From Pseudomonas citri (GTDB lineage: Bacteria; Pseudomonadota; Gammaproteobacteria; Pseudomonadales; Pseudomonadaceae), in NCBI RefSeq assembly GCF_025336485.1, contig NZ_JAODAB010000009.1:124001-188000 (forward strand): a DNA stretch of 64,000 nt, written 5' to 3'. Positions within the stretch are counted from its first letter, which is position 1. Every line of letters begins with the position of its first letter. Shown here in pieces: positions 53,807-61,170 of this stretch. The translations under genes and the position numbers were made by a program. The notes beneath the pieces were generated by a model. It worked only from the letters and a program-made list of their open reading frames with translations. It had not been told where the DNA came from and searched no databases.

Positions 53807-54286
53807 TATTGTTCTCCGCAAGGCTGGTTCGAATGGTCACAGTCTCGCGGGGTGGGGCGTTTGAAGAAAACGGCAGGAGAGGCCAAAAGGGGATCGATGT
53901 GGCCAAAAGGTTTGACCGTAAATGGCCCCTTGTTGGCGCGGGTGTGCGCGGGGAAGGGGCGTAAGCCTCCTTGAGGCTTTGAACCGTGGCGAGGGAGTTT
54001 GCTCCGTCCAGGCGAGATGTTTGAGAGCTAGCGCCGCCATCGACAGGTAGACTTCGGAAGTACCGACTGTAGAGCCTTGCGCGGCTCGATTGGGCTCAGC
54101 GGCACGACCGAGCGTAAAAAAGAGGGCAAAAGGAGCGAACGCATCTAGTACCAACGTGGCGCAACCGCTACGATGGCCTCGTGCTACCTCTCAATGACGC
54201 CAAACCTTAGCGTCATTTTTTGCGTCTTGTGTGTTTGCAAATTGCGCAATCACGTTACTAACCCTTAAAGAGCCAAGAGTCAGTAG
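53807..54286. other. Intergenic junction at the left edge of the AT-rich islet
   Basis: 480 bp. It holds the aphA promoter region, a short REP-like fragment (GTGGCGAGGGAGTTTGCTCC, 53986-54005) and a terminator-like stem at 54195-54221. Base composition falls to the AT-rich side near 54180. No tRNA or att-type direct repeat was recognised. Confidence 0.5.
54195..54221. terminator. Terminator-like stem-loop
   Basis: TGACGC (54195-54200) pairs with GCGTCA (54210-54215) around CAAACCTTA, followed by TTTTTT (54216-54221). No gene in this window reads into it on the plus strand, so it may mark the end of a transcript from deleted DNA or act antisense. Confidence 0.55.
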
Positions 54287-55162
54287 ATGAACCAGCAGCC
54301 CAAGGATGAAAAAGTAGAAACTGTATTTGCGATCTCTTATGACGCTGAGGGCAGTGAGCTGGCTAATCACATGATTGATGCGAAGTCGTTGGGTAACGCG
54401 ATATTAGGCATGGATGAGCTTATTAAGGCTGCCGCCAAAATTGTTAGTAACGGGTCATCAGAAGCAAAACTCAAGGTTCTAGCGCCCGCGCAGGAAGGCT
54501 CGCTTGAAGTCGTTTTTGCTATCCTGGCCGATCCAATCACAACTAAAGCTCTACTAGCAGGCGTAGGTCTTATTACAACAGGCCTAGCAGTCGGCAGTGC
54601 TACCGCCATCAGCGTCATTGAGAGATTAAAAGATCGCAAAATTGATCGTTACTCCGTTGACGTAAACACCAAAATCGCGACCCTCGAAGTTGAGGGTGAA
54701 AAGATCGAAATTCCGGAGCGTATTGCTCAACTCGTGACAGACAAGACTGTCCGAGCGGCCCTCCATAAAGTCATTAAGGCTCCTGTCGAAAATATTGAAG
54801 GTGCTCGGGTCAAGCTGCTCGGCGAAAACAATACCGTCGAAGTTGAGATAGCGCCTGAAAAAATTGGACTATTTGACCCGCTAAAAGTTGGTTCGCTAGA
54901 AGAAGTAGTTACCGAAACCAATCAGGTCGTAGTCAAATTTATTGCGCTGAACTTTAAAGGCAAGACAGGCTGGAGAATTCAGACACGTGATGGTTTTGAG
55001 TGTGCAGTGCACATTGCAGACGAAGGTTTTATGCAAAAAGTTACTGCTAACGAAGAGGCATTCCAGAAAGACAAGCTGTATACCGTCGATCTGGAGCACG
55101 AGCAGACTCGCAGACCAGGCAACACTAAGAATACCTATACGATCAAGCGAGTAATTAACTAG
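54287..55162 (+). CDS. Unknown protein, first gene of AT-rich three-gene operon
   Basis: 291 residues. The N-terminal region (VETVFAISYDAEGSELANHMIDAKSLGNAILGMDELIKAAAKIV...) looks alpha/beta. A hydrophobic helix follows (about 85-112, TKALLAGVGLITTGLAVGSATAISVI), and a C-terminal part rich in beta-strands (about 120-291) with a final VNLEHEQTRR-like turn. No catalytic motif is visible and no family is recognised. Codon use is AT-richer than the neighbours, a sign of transfer. Two small membrane-protein genes follow at once, so it may work at the membrane with them. Confidence 0.72.
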   Translation: MNQQPKDEKVETVFAISYDAEGSELANHMIDAKSLGNAILGMDELIKAAAKIVSNGSSEAKLKVLAPAQEGSLEVVFAILADPITTKALLAGVGLITTGLAVGSATAISVIERLKDRKIDRYSVDVNTKIATLEVEGEKIEIPERIAQLVTDKTVRAALHKVIKAPVENIEGARVKLLGENNTVEVEIAPEKIGLFDPLKVGSLEEVVTETNQVVVKFIALNFKGKTGWRIQTRDGFECAVHIADEGFMQKVTANEEAFQKDKLYTVDLEHEQTRRPGNTKNTYTIKRVIN

Positions 55163-55185
55163 CGGCGCGACAGAGATCACCAGTT

Positions 55186-55440
55186 ATGTGGACGGACCGC
55201 GACATATCTGAAGCGCTTCTCTTGGGGACTCTAATCCTGAGTTCCCCATTTGTATACGTATTCATAAAAACGCTACTCAGTTATTTGCTCAACAGATTAA
55301 TTCCAAGAGATGCGATCATTGAGTACACAGAGAATGGCACAGTAAAAAGCACTTATTACATCAAGAGGCGCCTGTTCAAGCAAAGCAAAATCTACAAGCT
55401 TAACGATACAAGCTCCGCCATTCGGAGGCACACCGCATGA
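55186..55440 (+). CDS. Small membrane protein, second gene of AT-rich operon
   Basis: 84 residues: one long N-terminal hydrophobic segment (EALLLGTLILSSPFVYVFIKTLLSYLL, about 9-35), then a basic cytoplasmic-looking tail (IEYTENGTVKSTYYIKRRLFKQSKIYKL). It starts 23 bp after the first gene and overlaps the third by four bases (ATGA). No family recognised. Likely partner of gene one or three. Confidence 0.6.
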   Translation: MWTDRDISEALLLGTLILSSPFVYVFIKTLLSYLLNRLIPRDAIIEYTENGTVKSTYYIKRRLFKQSKIYKLNDTSSAIRRHTA

Positions 55441-55838
55441 AAAACAATATGCTTTTTGCCTCGCTAACAGCAATTATCAATGCTGCAGCTATCAACTTAT
55501 GTGATTTGCTATTTTCAAGCACGCCGGAATCTTTGAAGGTAGCAAGCAACCTATCACAGTTGATTACCCCTTTTCTGGCATTATTGCTTATAAGGCTTTA
55601 CACGAAAATTGACCACCCCCCTGCACTTCTCAGGCAGGAAGCAGCTATCGCGGTAGCTATCAAAATATGCCGAAAGCACCTCAAGGACAAGGACGCTCCA
55701 GAAGAATTCAAAAAACAGACAAGAGAGCAACTCTCGGAATTGATGCTAAAACAGCAAAAACTTCGGGTGGATTTCGAAAGCACTAACAGCTATGAATCGA
55801 GTTTAGAAAGCAGAGACACATCGCAAACAGAAAGGTGA
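55437..55838 (+). CDS. Small membrane protein, third gene of AT-rich operon
   Basis: 133 residues: two N-terminal membrane helices (about 5-22 and 37-56, LITPFLALLLIRLYT), then a charged helical domain (KICRKHLKDKDAPEEFKKQTREQLSELMLKQQKLRVDFES) and a polar tail. The ATGA overlap couples it to gene two. No family recognised. A membrane-pore-plus-sensor role is possible but unproven. Confidence 0.6.
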   Translation: MKNNMLFASLTAIINAAAINLCDLLFSSTPESLKVASNLSQLITPFLALLLIRLYTKIDHPPALLRQEAAIAVAIKICRKHLKDKDAPEEFKKQTREQLSELMLKQQKLRVDFESTNSYESSLESRDTSQTER

Positions 55839-55906
55839 TTCTGAAGTTTGCGCTCCTTGACTGTAATTAAGTGTGGCTTGTTCAGTCAGTGTCTCAGCTG
55901 ATTCAG

Positions 55907-57457
55907 TCAGTTTGCTATTCGACAAATCTGCACTTGATATCCCATCGCAATTAATCGTTGGGCAAATTGCCTGAAATTGACCTTTGAGAAAAATGGCATA
56001 TGCAGTACCTCATTGGACTGCATAATGGCGAACACGATTTTGTTCCTAGGCTGAGTCGCAGGGTCAAACACAAATCGAAAGTCCCCGTCGGACGCGAGAT
56101 ATGCATTGACTTGCACTGTAACTTCCGGAGCATTGATCAACGCTTCAGCGGAAACGTAGGCCTGCGAAAATAAGTGACTTAGTACGCTGGAGGAGGAGTA
56201 CTTTTTTACATGGATAATATGATTTTCCGGTGTGATAAGATCGCAAAACTCAAAGGAGCTTGAGGCGCCACTTAGCTGTACAAGTTTCTGATCAAGGAGG
56301 TAAAAATTCGCGTTGTCAGCAATTCGCCTTAAATATGGGCCTTCGTGGTCTGTACCGTAAGGAGGAAATTGTAAGTCCGATGGAGTAGCAGTTTCGAAGT
56401 ATCGATTGACCTGATCGGTGTAGTCCCGATCAATTTGGTACCAGTCTCCCTCGCTCAATAGATACACCTTATTTTCAAGCTCAATCTCTGCTTCAATGCA
56501 CTCATATAATGACCAGCATTCACGTCGCTGACCTTCAGCATTGTAGAGATAGATACGCTCGGAATGGAGCGATTGGAGAGAGACCGTTCCTAGGATCTGC
56601 TTTGCCAAGAGTGCTTGTCGGAGATCAAGATCGAAGTTAATTGCAGGGCCGTTTCGTGAGCGTCCACTATGCCGAACATAACCGAAGCCACTAATGTCGT
56701 CGGTCAAAAGCATCGGCGCCGCAGCACGAATCTGATCAAAATCCTGTGCGTTTACGATCGTCACTAGCGAGTTATCTAGTTGAGAAACAAGCGCTGCGTC
56801 TCGTACCGGAACGATGTAATCCATCCAAGGGTATTTTTCCTTGCAGCGCTCGTCTTCGTAGGCAACCAGCAATCGAGCAGCAATTTCAGGAAGCTGTTCT
56901 AGTCTGACATCTGAGTGCAAAGCCAATGAGTCCGAGCCACTCACAAACTCATTGTCGTCTTTTTCGCTCTCAACCACGCCCGTTAACGACTTCAGAATCT
57001 CCGAATCAAATTTGAAATCGAACTCAGATATGGATAGGTGCTTTGAAGATTGAGACTTCGAGCGTAGTGGCGCTCTATCTATATTGGACTTTTCTACTGA
57101 TTTTATGAGCAGTGGATCGGTGAGGCTCAACGCCGTTCGTAGCCCAAAATAGCGCTCAATGCTGATGCCATCAATGAGGTGTCTTGCATGTCCGAAGGTG
57201 AAGCAGAAGACGCGATCATTTACCGCCATTACCATCAGGGCCTTAAGGGATCTGCCGTGCAAATCCAACTGGGCGACCTCTTCGACATTACTGAACAGCT
57301 GTATCCACCTTGGATGGGAGGCGTTCGTCTCATGGTAGAAAAGGCATTCCACACCAGAGAGTGAAAATGAAATTGGGTCGAGTCTGACCTCATCGGAGAG
57401 AGCGTCATGAATGGTTCGACCTGTCTTAAGCAGAAACACATTGATGGTGAGCTTCAT
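55907..57457 (-). CDS. TIGR04141/DUF6119 'sporadically distributed' protein
   Basis: 516 residues. The body matches the TIGR04141/DUF6119 pattern: LKALMVMAVNDRVFCFTFGHARHLIDGISIERYFGLRTALSL, then SGSDSLALHSDVRLEQLPEIAARLLVAYEDERCKEKYPWMDYIVPVRD and INFDLDLRQALL. Function is unknown. The family is patchily distributed and common in variable islands near restriction or defence genes. AGGAGGG directly upstream fixes the ATG at 57457. An inverted repeat TTGAC-ACTAG-GTCAA (57491-57505) lies in its promoter region. Confidence 0.82.
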   Translation of the reverse strand: MKLTINVFLLKTGRTIHDALSDEVRLDPISFSLSGVECLFYHETNASHPRWIQLFSNVEEVAQLDLHGRSLKALMVMAVNDRVFCFTFGHARHLIDGISIERYFGLRTALSLTDPLLIKSVEKSNIDRAPLRSKSQSSKHLSISEFDFKFDSEILKSLTGVVESEKDDNEFVSGSDSLALHSDVRLEQLPEIAARLLVAYEDERCKEKYPWMDYIVPVRDAALVSQLDNSLVTIVNAQDFDQIRAAAPMLLTDDISGFGYVRHSGRSRNGPAINFDLDLRQALLAKQILGTVSLQSLHSERIYLYNAEGQRRECWSLYECIEAEIELENKVYLLSEGDWYQIDRDYTDQVNRYFETATPSDLQFPPYGTDHEGPYLRRIADNANFYLLDQKLVQLSGASSSFEFCDLITPENHIIHVKKYSSSSVLSHLFSQAYVSAEALINAPEVTVQVNAYLASDGDFRFVFDPATQPRNKIVFAIMQSNEVLHMPFFSKVNFRQFAQRLIAMGYQVQICRIAN

Positions 57458-57589
57458 ACGCCCTCCTTGACTTGTCGTTTCGATCTTAAATTGACACTAG
57501 GTCAAACGAACGCAAACACAAGATTTCCCTACCGATAGTAGGAAGTAGCCGTATTTAGGTGAGTTCTGATATCTAGACGCTAACAGTCC

Positions 57590-57840
57590 GTCAATGGAAT
57601 GCTGCCGGGCGGATGCCACTCCTTGGAGCCAACGTCTGCTTCTGGTCGATTCTGTTGAAAAAATCGGCGGCGATTTTCAAACCAGAAGGTTACGCGTCGG
57701 AGATTGAATTCCTGAATCTTCGTAGCGCCTTTCAGACGGAAATTTCACGTAGATGCTTGCTGATGGGAGCTTCTATTTTCCCAATAAATGACGTTCGGAG
57801 AGGACCGTCTTTTTCCACTGAATCAGCCGGTTACGGTCTG
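57590..57840 (+). mobile_element. Possible degenerate IS end
   Basis: TCGATTCTGTTGAAAAAATC near 57647 resembles the GATTCTGTTGAAAAAGTCGG text seen at ends of several Pseudomonas IS elements. No transposase frame remains; the 76-residue open frame at 57613 is probably translated non-coding sequence. It would fit an element that helped bring in the islet. Confidence 0.3.
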
Positions 57841-57869
57841 TAGAGTTTCGTCTGCGAGGAAAGAATTTT

Positions 57870-57907
57870 AAAAAAGGCATATTGGGATGGACCAATATGC
57901 CTTTTTT
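57870..57907. terminator. Strong bidirectional intrinsic terminator
   Basis: AAAAAAGGCATATTGG (57870-57885) pairs with CCAATATGCCTTTTTT (57892-57907), 16-base stem and six-base loop, with U-tracts in both directions. It ends the DUF6124 transcript 13 bp beyond its stop. Confidence 0.9.
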
Positions 57908-57920
57908 GCTCTCGGTTTTG

Positions 57921-58280
57921 CTAGCGCGGATCGACGTTATCCAGCACTCGATTCGCCAACAATGAACTCAGTTCAATCAGTTGCTGGACGCCGAGGGCGA
58001 TGTGGCGGCGGGGGCCTTCGAGGTCGAAGGCTAGGTTGCTGATCATCGCGTCGGCGGATGCCAGATTTTCGCTGAGGTTGGCGAGTAGGCATTCGTTGTC
58101 GGCGTTTTTTGCCACGGTAAAGAGCTGGTCCGGTTTGGATGCATCTTCGGACTTTTCCGGTTTCGGTAGCAGGTAGTAATCCAAGGCGCGTTTGGCGGCT
58201 TCATCCTGCTGTTTTTTCTTGCGACCGGGATGGGCAGACATTGAGTCAGTTTCTGGAGGGTTCGGAGTTATCTTGAACAT
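57921..58280 (-). CDS. DUF6124 family protein
   Basis: 119 residues. MFKITPNPPETDSMSAHPGRKKKQQDEAAKRALDYYL..., LFTVAKNADNECLLANLSENLASADAMISNLAFDLEGPRRHIALGVQQLIELSSLLANRVLDNV is the full DUF6124 pattern, a small helical protein found in many Pseudomonas copies. Function unknown. The ATG at 58280 matches family starts; AAGGAAA lies upstream of both it and the ATG at 58286. A long leader with repeats precedes it. Confidence 0.85.
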   Translation of the reverse strand: MFKITPNPPETDSMSAHPGRKKKQQDEAAKRALDYYLLPKPEKSEDASKPDQLFTVAKNADNECLLANLSENLASADAMISNLAFDLEGPRRHIALGVQQLIELSSLLANRVLDNVDPR

Positions 58281-58286
58281 ATGCAT

Positions 58287-59056
58287 TTTTCCTTCTAGTA
58301 GGCCGCAACCATCTCGCTACTAAACGAAGGGGGTGGCAGCTGTGCGCAAGTTAGTAGACCGGTGGAAAATACACAAAAGCCCGGCGCGCCCGAAGGCGCC
58401 ATGCGCACAGCCACCATCAAGTGCAGGCAACGCCTGACTGACGAGACTCATGCAACCATTATGTATTTCCAACCAGGGCTACTAAACCCGACCACTGATG
58501 GGCAGTGGTCGGAAAACGATAGAACCCATAGGCAAGGCGCACAAGCAGGCGGATTCTGGCGTAGTTGTAGGCAAAGGCGCAAGGATGCGTGGCTTGACGG
58601 AAGATTAGCGGCAGGAGAATAAACATTGATGTTTATTGCCTGCGGCCAACCCGCTCAAACCGATGAGCAATAGGTGTTGTAGATACGTCAGCCGAGGAAA
58701 AACCTGGTTTCTTCGGGGTTAGGTGTATTCGTGACGAAGAGTTTTGAATTGGTTTTGAAATTGACGGTGTGCTGTATTTGATGGTTGCCAAATGGATGTT
58801 GGCTTCGGATATTTCTGACCATTCAACAGGCTCCAATTTTCCTTTCAAAAAACGAAAGGTCCTACTTTTTTACCGTTAAAACTTTGGCATTCTGCGCAGC
58901 GTTTGGAGGGCCGGAGATCGGTCAACGCTATTGCTGTGAAGAAACTTTCCTGTGTTTGGCGAAACTTCCTACAAGAAAAATCAATTTAGTCCCTTGAATA
59001 ATGACATGATCATTGTCGACCACGTCATTAACACTGTTTCCCAACCAGGGTCGTGA
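58287..59056. other. Long leader/intergenic region between DUF6124 and tssA
   Basis: 770 bp. The left 230 bp carries four copies of a (C/T)TAGTAG core (58295, 58316 inverted, 58350, 58478 inverted), a GCGCC-UUCG-GGCGC hairpin followed by T-runs on the minus strand (about 58379-58402), and the 58488-58512 stem. The right part (58620-59056) is AT-rich and should hold the T6SS promoter; no sigma-54 site could be matched convincingly. The frames at 58362 and 58633 are not believed to be genes. Confidence 0.55.
58488..58512. repeat. 10-bp perfect stem-loop
   Basis: CCGACCACTG (58488-58497) pairs with CAGTGGTCGG (58503-58512), loop ATGGG. It directly follows the fourth TAGTAG-type core. No U-tract; it may be a structured-RNA element of the DUF6124 leader. 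Confidence 0.6.
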
Positions 59057-60610
59057 ATGTCGTATTCCGAAAAACTGTCCGCCCATTACCTGGCCCTCGC
59101 CAAATCTCCAGTATCCTTGGAGTGTTTCGCGGGCGCGGACGTGCGTTTTTCAGATGAATACGAAGCGTTGGAAAGCGAGTTGGACAAGACCCGGTCGATG
59201 CATGAAAGCGGGCAAGTCGACTGGTTGAAGGTCCTTGATGGGAGCGAGGCGCTGTTGCGCACTCAGTCGAAGGATCTACGCGTGGCGTGCTGGCTGACGT
59301 GGGCGTTGTATCAACGTGAATCCTATCAGGGGCTGTTGGCCGGCCTCGGCCTCCTGCGCCACTGGTGCGAGAACCACTGGTCCGAACTCCACCCGGCGAA
59401 GCCCCGGACCCGCGCTGCCGGCATCCAGTGGCTGGTTCCGTACCTGGAGCAGGCATTAAGCGAAGAGGTGGCGATCAAGGAACAGATGCCCGTGTTCCGT
59501 CATCTGGCGGAGCAGCTCGAAGGCCTCGATGCTGCTTGCACTGCTCACCTGGGCGATGAAGCACCGCTGTTGTTGCCACTGTACCGGCGACTCAACAACC
59601 GGCTCCGGGGAGTGACTGACAACCTGCCGCCAACGGGTGCCATCGGGACGGTCGTTGCCCAAGTGAAACAAGTCGCCACGCAACTGCTCAGCCCCGGCGC
59701 CCCGATCGAAAACGAAAAAGAAGCGCACAAGGCCCTGCGCGCCCAGCAGGACGGTGCACGTGCGCTGTGCGCCTGGTGGCTCAAACAAAAAGCGACTGAT
59801 GCCCGCGCCCTGCGCCTGAACCGTACCTTGCTCTGGTTGGGTATCGATACCATGCCCGAGCGCAACGCCGAACAGATCACCCAGTTGCGCAGCCCACCGG
59901 CAGACAAACTCAAGGCCTATCGGGACAGCCTTCAGCAGGGGCATTACGCGAACCTGCTGGTGGAGGTCGAGACGAGCCTGGCGACGGCTCCGTTCTGGCT
60001 CGACGGTCACAGGCTTGCCTGGGAATGTCTGCAAGGACTCAACGCAGAACCGGCCATGCGGGAAGTGGAAACTCAATTTGCCTGGTTCATCCAGCGCCTC
60101 CCGGGTGTGGTCGAGCTGCGCTGGCATGACGGTGCGCCATTCGCCGACTCGGCCACCCAGGCCTGGATCAGTGCCCAGGTCATGCCTCACCTGCAAAGTC
60201 CCATTGCCCCCCCTACCGATGTCATCGGCGAGCTCGCACCCTGGGAGCTGACGCTGCAAGAGGCTCGGTCGATTCTGCCCAAGGATGGTCTCAAACCCGG
60301 TGTCCAGTTGCTCATGCAAGGCATGCAGGGGGCCCAGGGCGCGCGTGAGCGGTTTCTCTGGCAGTTCGCGATGGCTCGCCTGTGCTTCTCGGCCAAGAAA
60401 TACGAACTCGTCAAGGTCCAGCTCGAAGCGCTCGATCAGAAGCTGCAAGACGCTGGCCTCAATGCCTGGGAGCCCGGACTTTCGCTGCAGGTGCTGCACC
60501 TTCTGCACAACTGCTGCGAGTTGTTGCCCCAGAACCAGGTTGTGCGCGAACGCAAGGAAGAGACCTACCGCAGGTTATGTCATCTCGACCTGGAACGGGT
60601 CATCGAATAG
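59057..60610 (+). CDS. tssA: Type VI secretion protein TssA (VasJ-type C-terminus)
   Basis: 517 residues. ImpA_N-type N-terminal domain (about 60-180, CWLTWALYQRESYQGLLAGLGLLRHWCENHWSELHPAKPRTRAAGIQWL), a linker, and a C-terminal VasJ-like domain (about 270-510, PFWLDGHRLAWECLQGLNAEPAMREVETQFAWFIQRLPGVVELRW). TssA primes baseplate and sheath assembly and caps the growing sheath. It heads the visible cluster, and tssB starts 31 bp later. The length indicates the long TssA class. Confidence 0.9.
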   Translation: MSYSEKLSAHYLALAKSPVSLECFAGADVRFSDEYEALESELDKTRSMHESGQVDWLKVLDGSEALLRTQSKDLRVACWLTWALYQRESYQGLLAGLGLLRHWCENHWSELHPAKPRTRAAGIQWLVPYLEQALSEEVAIKEQMPVFRHLAEQLEGLDAACTAHLGDEAPLLLPLYRRLNNRLRGVTDNLPPTGAIGTVVAQVKQVATQLLSPGAPIENEKEAHKALRAQQDGARALCAWWLKQKATDARALRLNRTLLWLGIDTMPERNAEQITQLRSPPADKLKAYRDSLQQGHYANLLVEVETSLATAPFWLDGHRLAWECLQGLNAEPAMREVETQFAWFIQRLPGVVELRWHDGAPFADSATQAWISAQVMPHLQSPIAPPTDVIGELAPWELTLQEARSILPKDGLKPGVQLLMQGMQGAQGARERFLWQFAMARLCFSAKKYELVKVQLEALDQKLQDAGLNAWEPGLSLQVLHLLHNCCELLPQNQVVRERKEETYRRLCHLDLERVIE

Positions 60611-60641
60611 GCCTTCGGGTCCCCATTGTAAGGAGTAAATC

Positions 60642-61145
60642 ATGGCCAAAGACGGCTCGGTCGCCCCCAAGGAACGCATCAACGTCACCTTCAAGCCTGC
60701 CACTGGCGGCGCTCAGGAAGAGATTGAACTGCCGCTGAAGCTGTTGGCTATTGGCGACTACACCCATCGAAGAGACGAGCGCAAGCTCGAAGATCGCAAG
60801 CCCATTGGCATCGACAAGATGACCTTCAACGAGGTACTGGCCAAGCAAGCGTTGAACCTGAGCCTGAGCGTACCGAACCGTCTTCAGGACGCCCACGGTA
60901 GCGAGGAGCTGGTTGTGCAACTGCGCATGAACTCGATGAAGGACTTCAACCCGGCGAGTCTTGTCGAGCAAGTGCCGCAACTCCAGCAACTGATGGAGCT
61001 GCGCCATGCGTTGGTCGCGCTCAAGGGGCCGCTGGGTAACGTTCCTGCGTTTCGTAAAGCCATCGAGAGCGTGCTCGCCGATGACAGTTCCCGCAGTCGC
61101 GTACTCGATGAGCTGGGCCTGAATGCCCCCGTCGCGAACGCTTGA
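60642..61145 (+). CDS. tssB: Type VI secretion sheath small subunit TssB
   Basis: 167 residues. VAPKERINVTFKPATG and LPLKLLAIGDYTHR open the protein, MTFNEVLAKQALNLSLSVPNRL sits in the middle, and PALRKAIE-like VPAFRKAIESVL ends it. TssB pairs with TssC to form the contractile sheath around the Hcp tube in the cytoplasm. AAGGAG lies upstream of the ATG. tssC follows after 25 bp. Confidence 0.93.
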   Translation: MAKDGSVAPKERINVTFKPATGGAQEEIELPLKLLAIGDYTHRRDERKLEDRKPIGIDKMTFNEVLAKQALNLSLSVPNRLQDAHGSEELVVQLRMNSMKDFNPASLVEQVPQLQQLMELRHALVALKGPLGNVPAFRKAIESVLADDSSRSRVLDELGLNAPVANA

Positions 61146-61170
61146 TTCTTCCAGCCAAGGAGGCCGACAC

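Larger units (their letters stand above)
57458..57920. other. Intergenic right edge of the AT-rich islet
   Basis: 463 bp. From the left: the TIGR04141 promoter with an inverted repeat (57491-57505); a possible insertion-sequence remnant (about 57590-57840); and a strong bidirectional terminator (57870-57907). No ribosome-site-backed ORF was seen. Confidence 0.5.

Noticed and set aside
57613..57843. 76-residue frame in the right edge of the islet
   Set aside because: No ribosome site and it overlaps sequence that resembles a decayed IS end.
58362..58622. 86-residue frame in the DUF6124 leader
   Set aside because: It runs through hairpins and repeats and lacks a ribosome site; the stretch is better read as leader RNA or repeat.
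58633..58848. 71-residue minus-strand frame upstream of tssA
   Set aside because: AT-rich intergenic DNA without a start signal; no family resemblance.
58880..58910. Possible sigma-54 promoter (TTTGGCATTCTGCGCAGC) before tssA
   Set aside because: The GG and GC dinucleotides do not have the required spacing of the -24/-12 elements.
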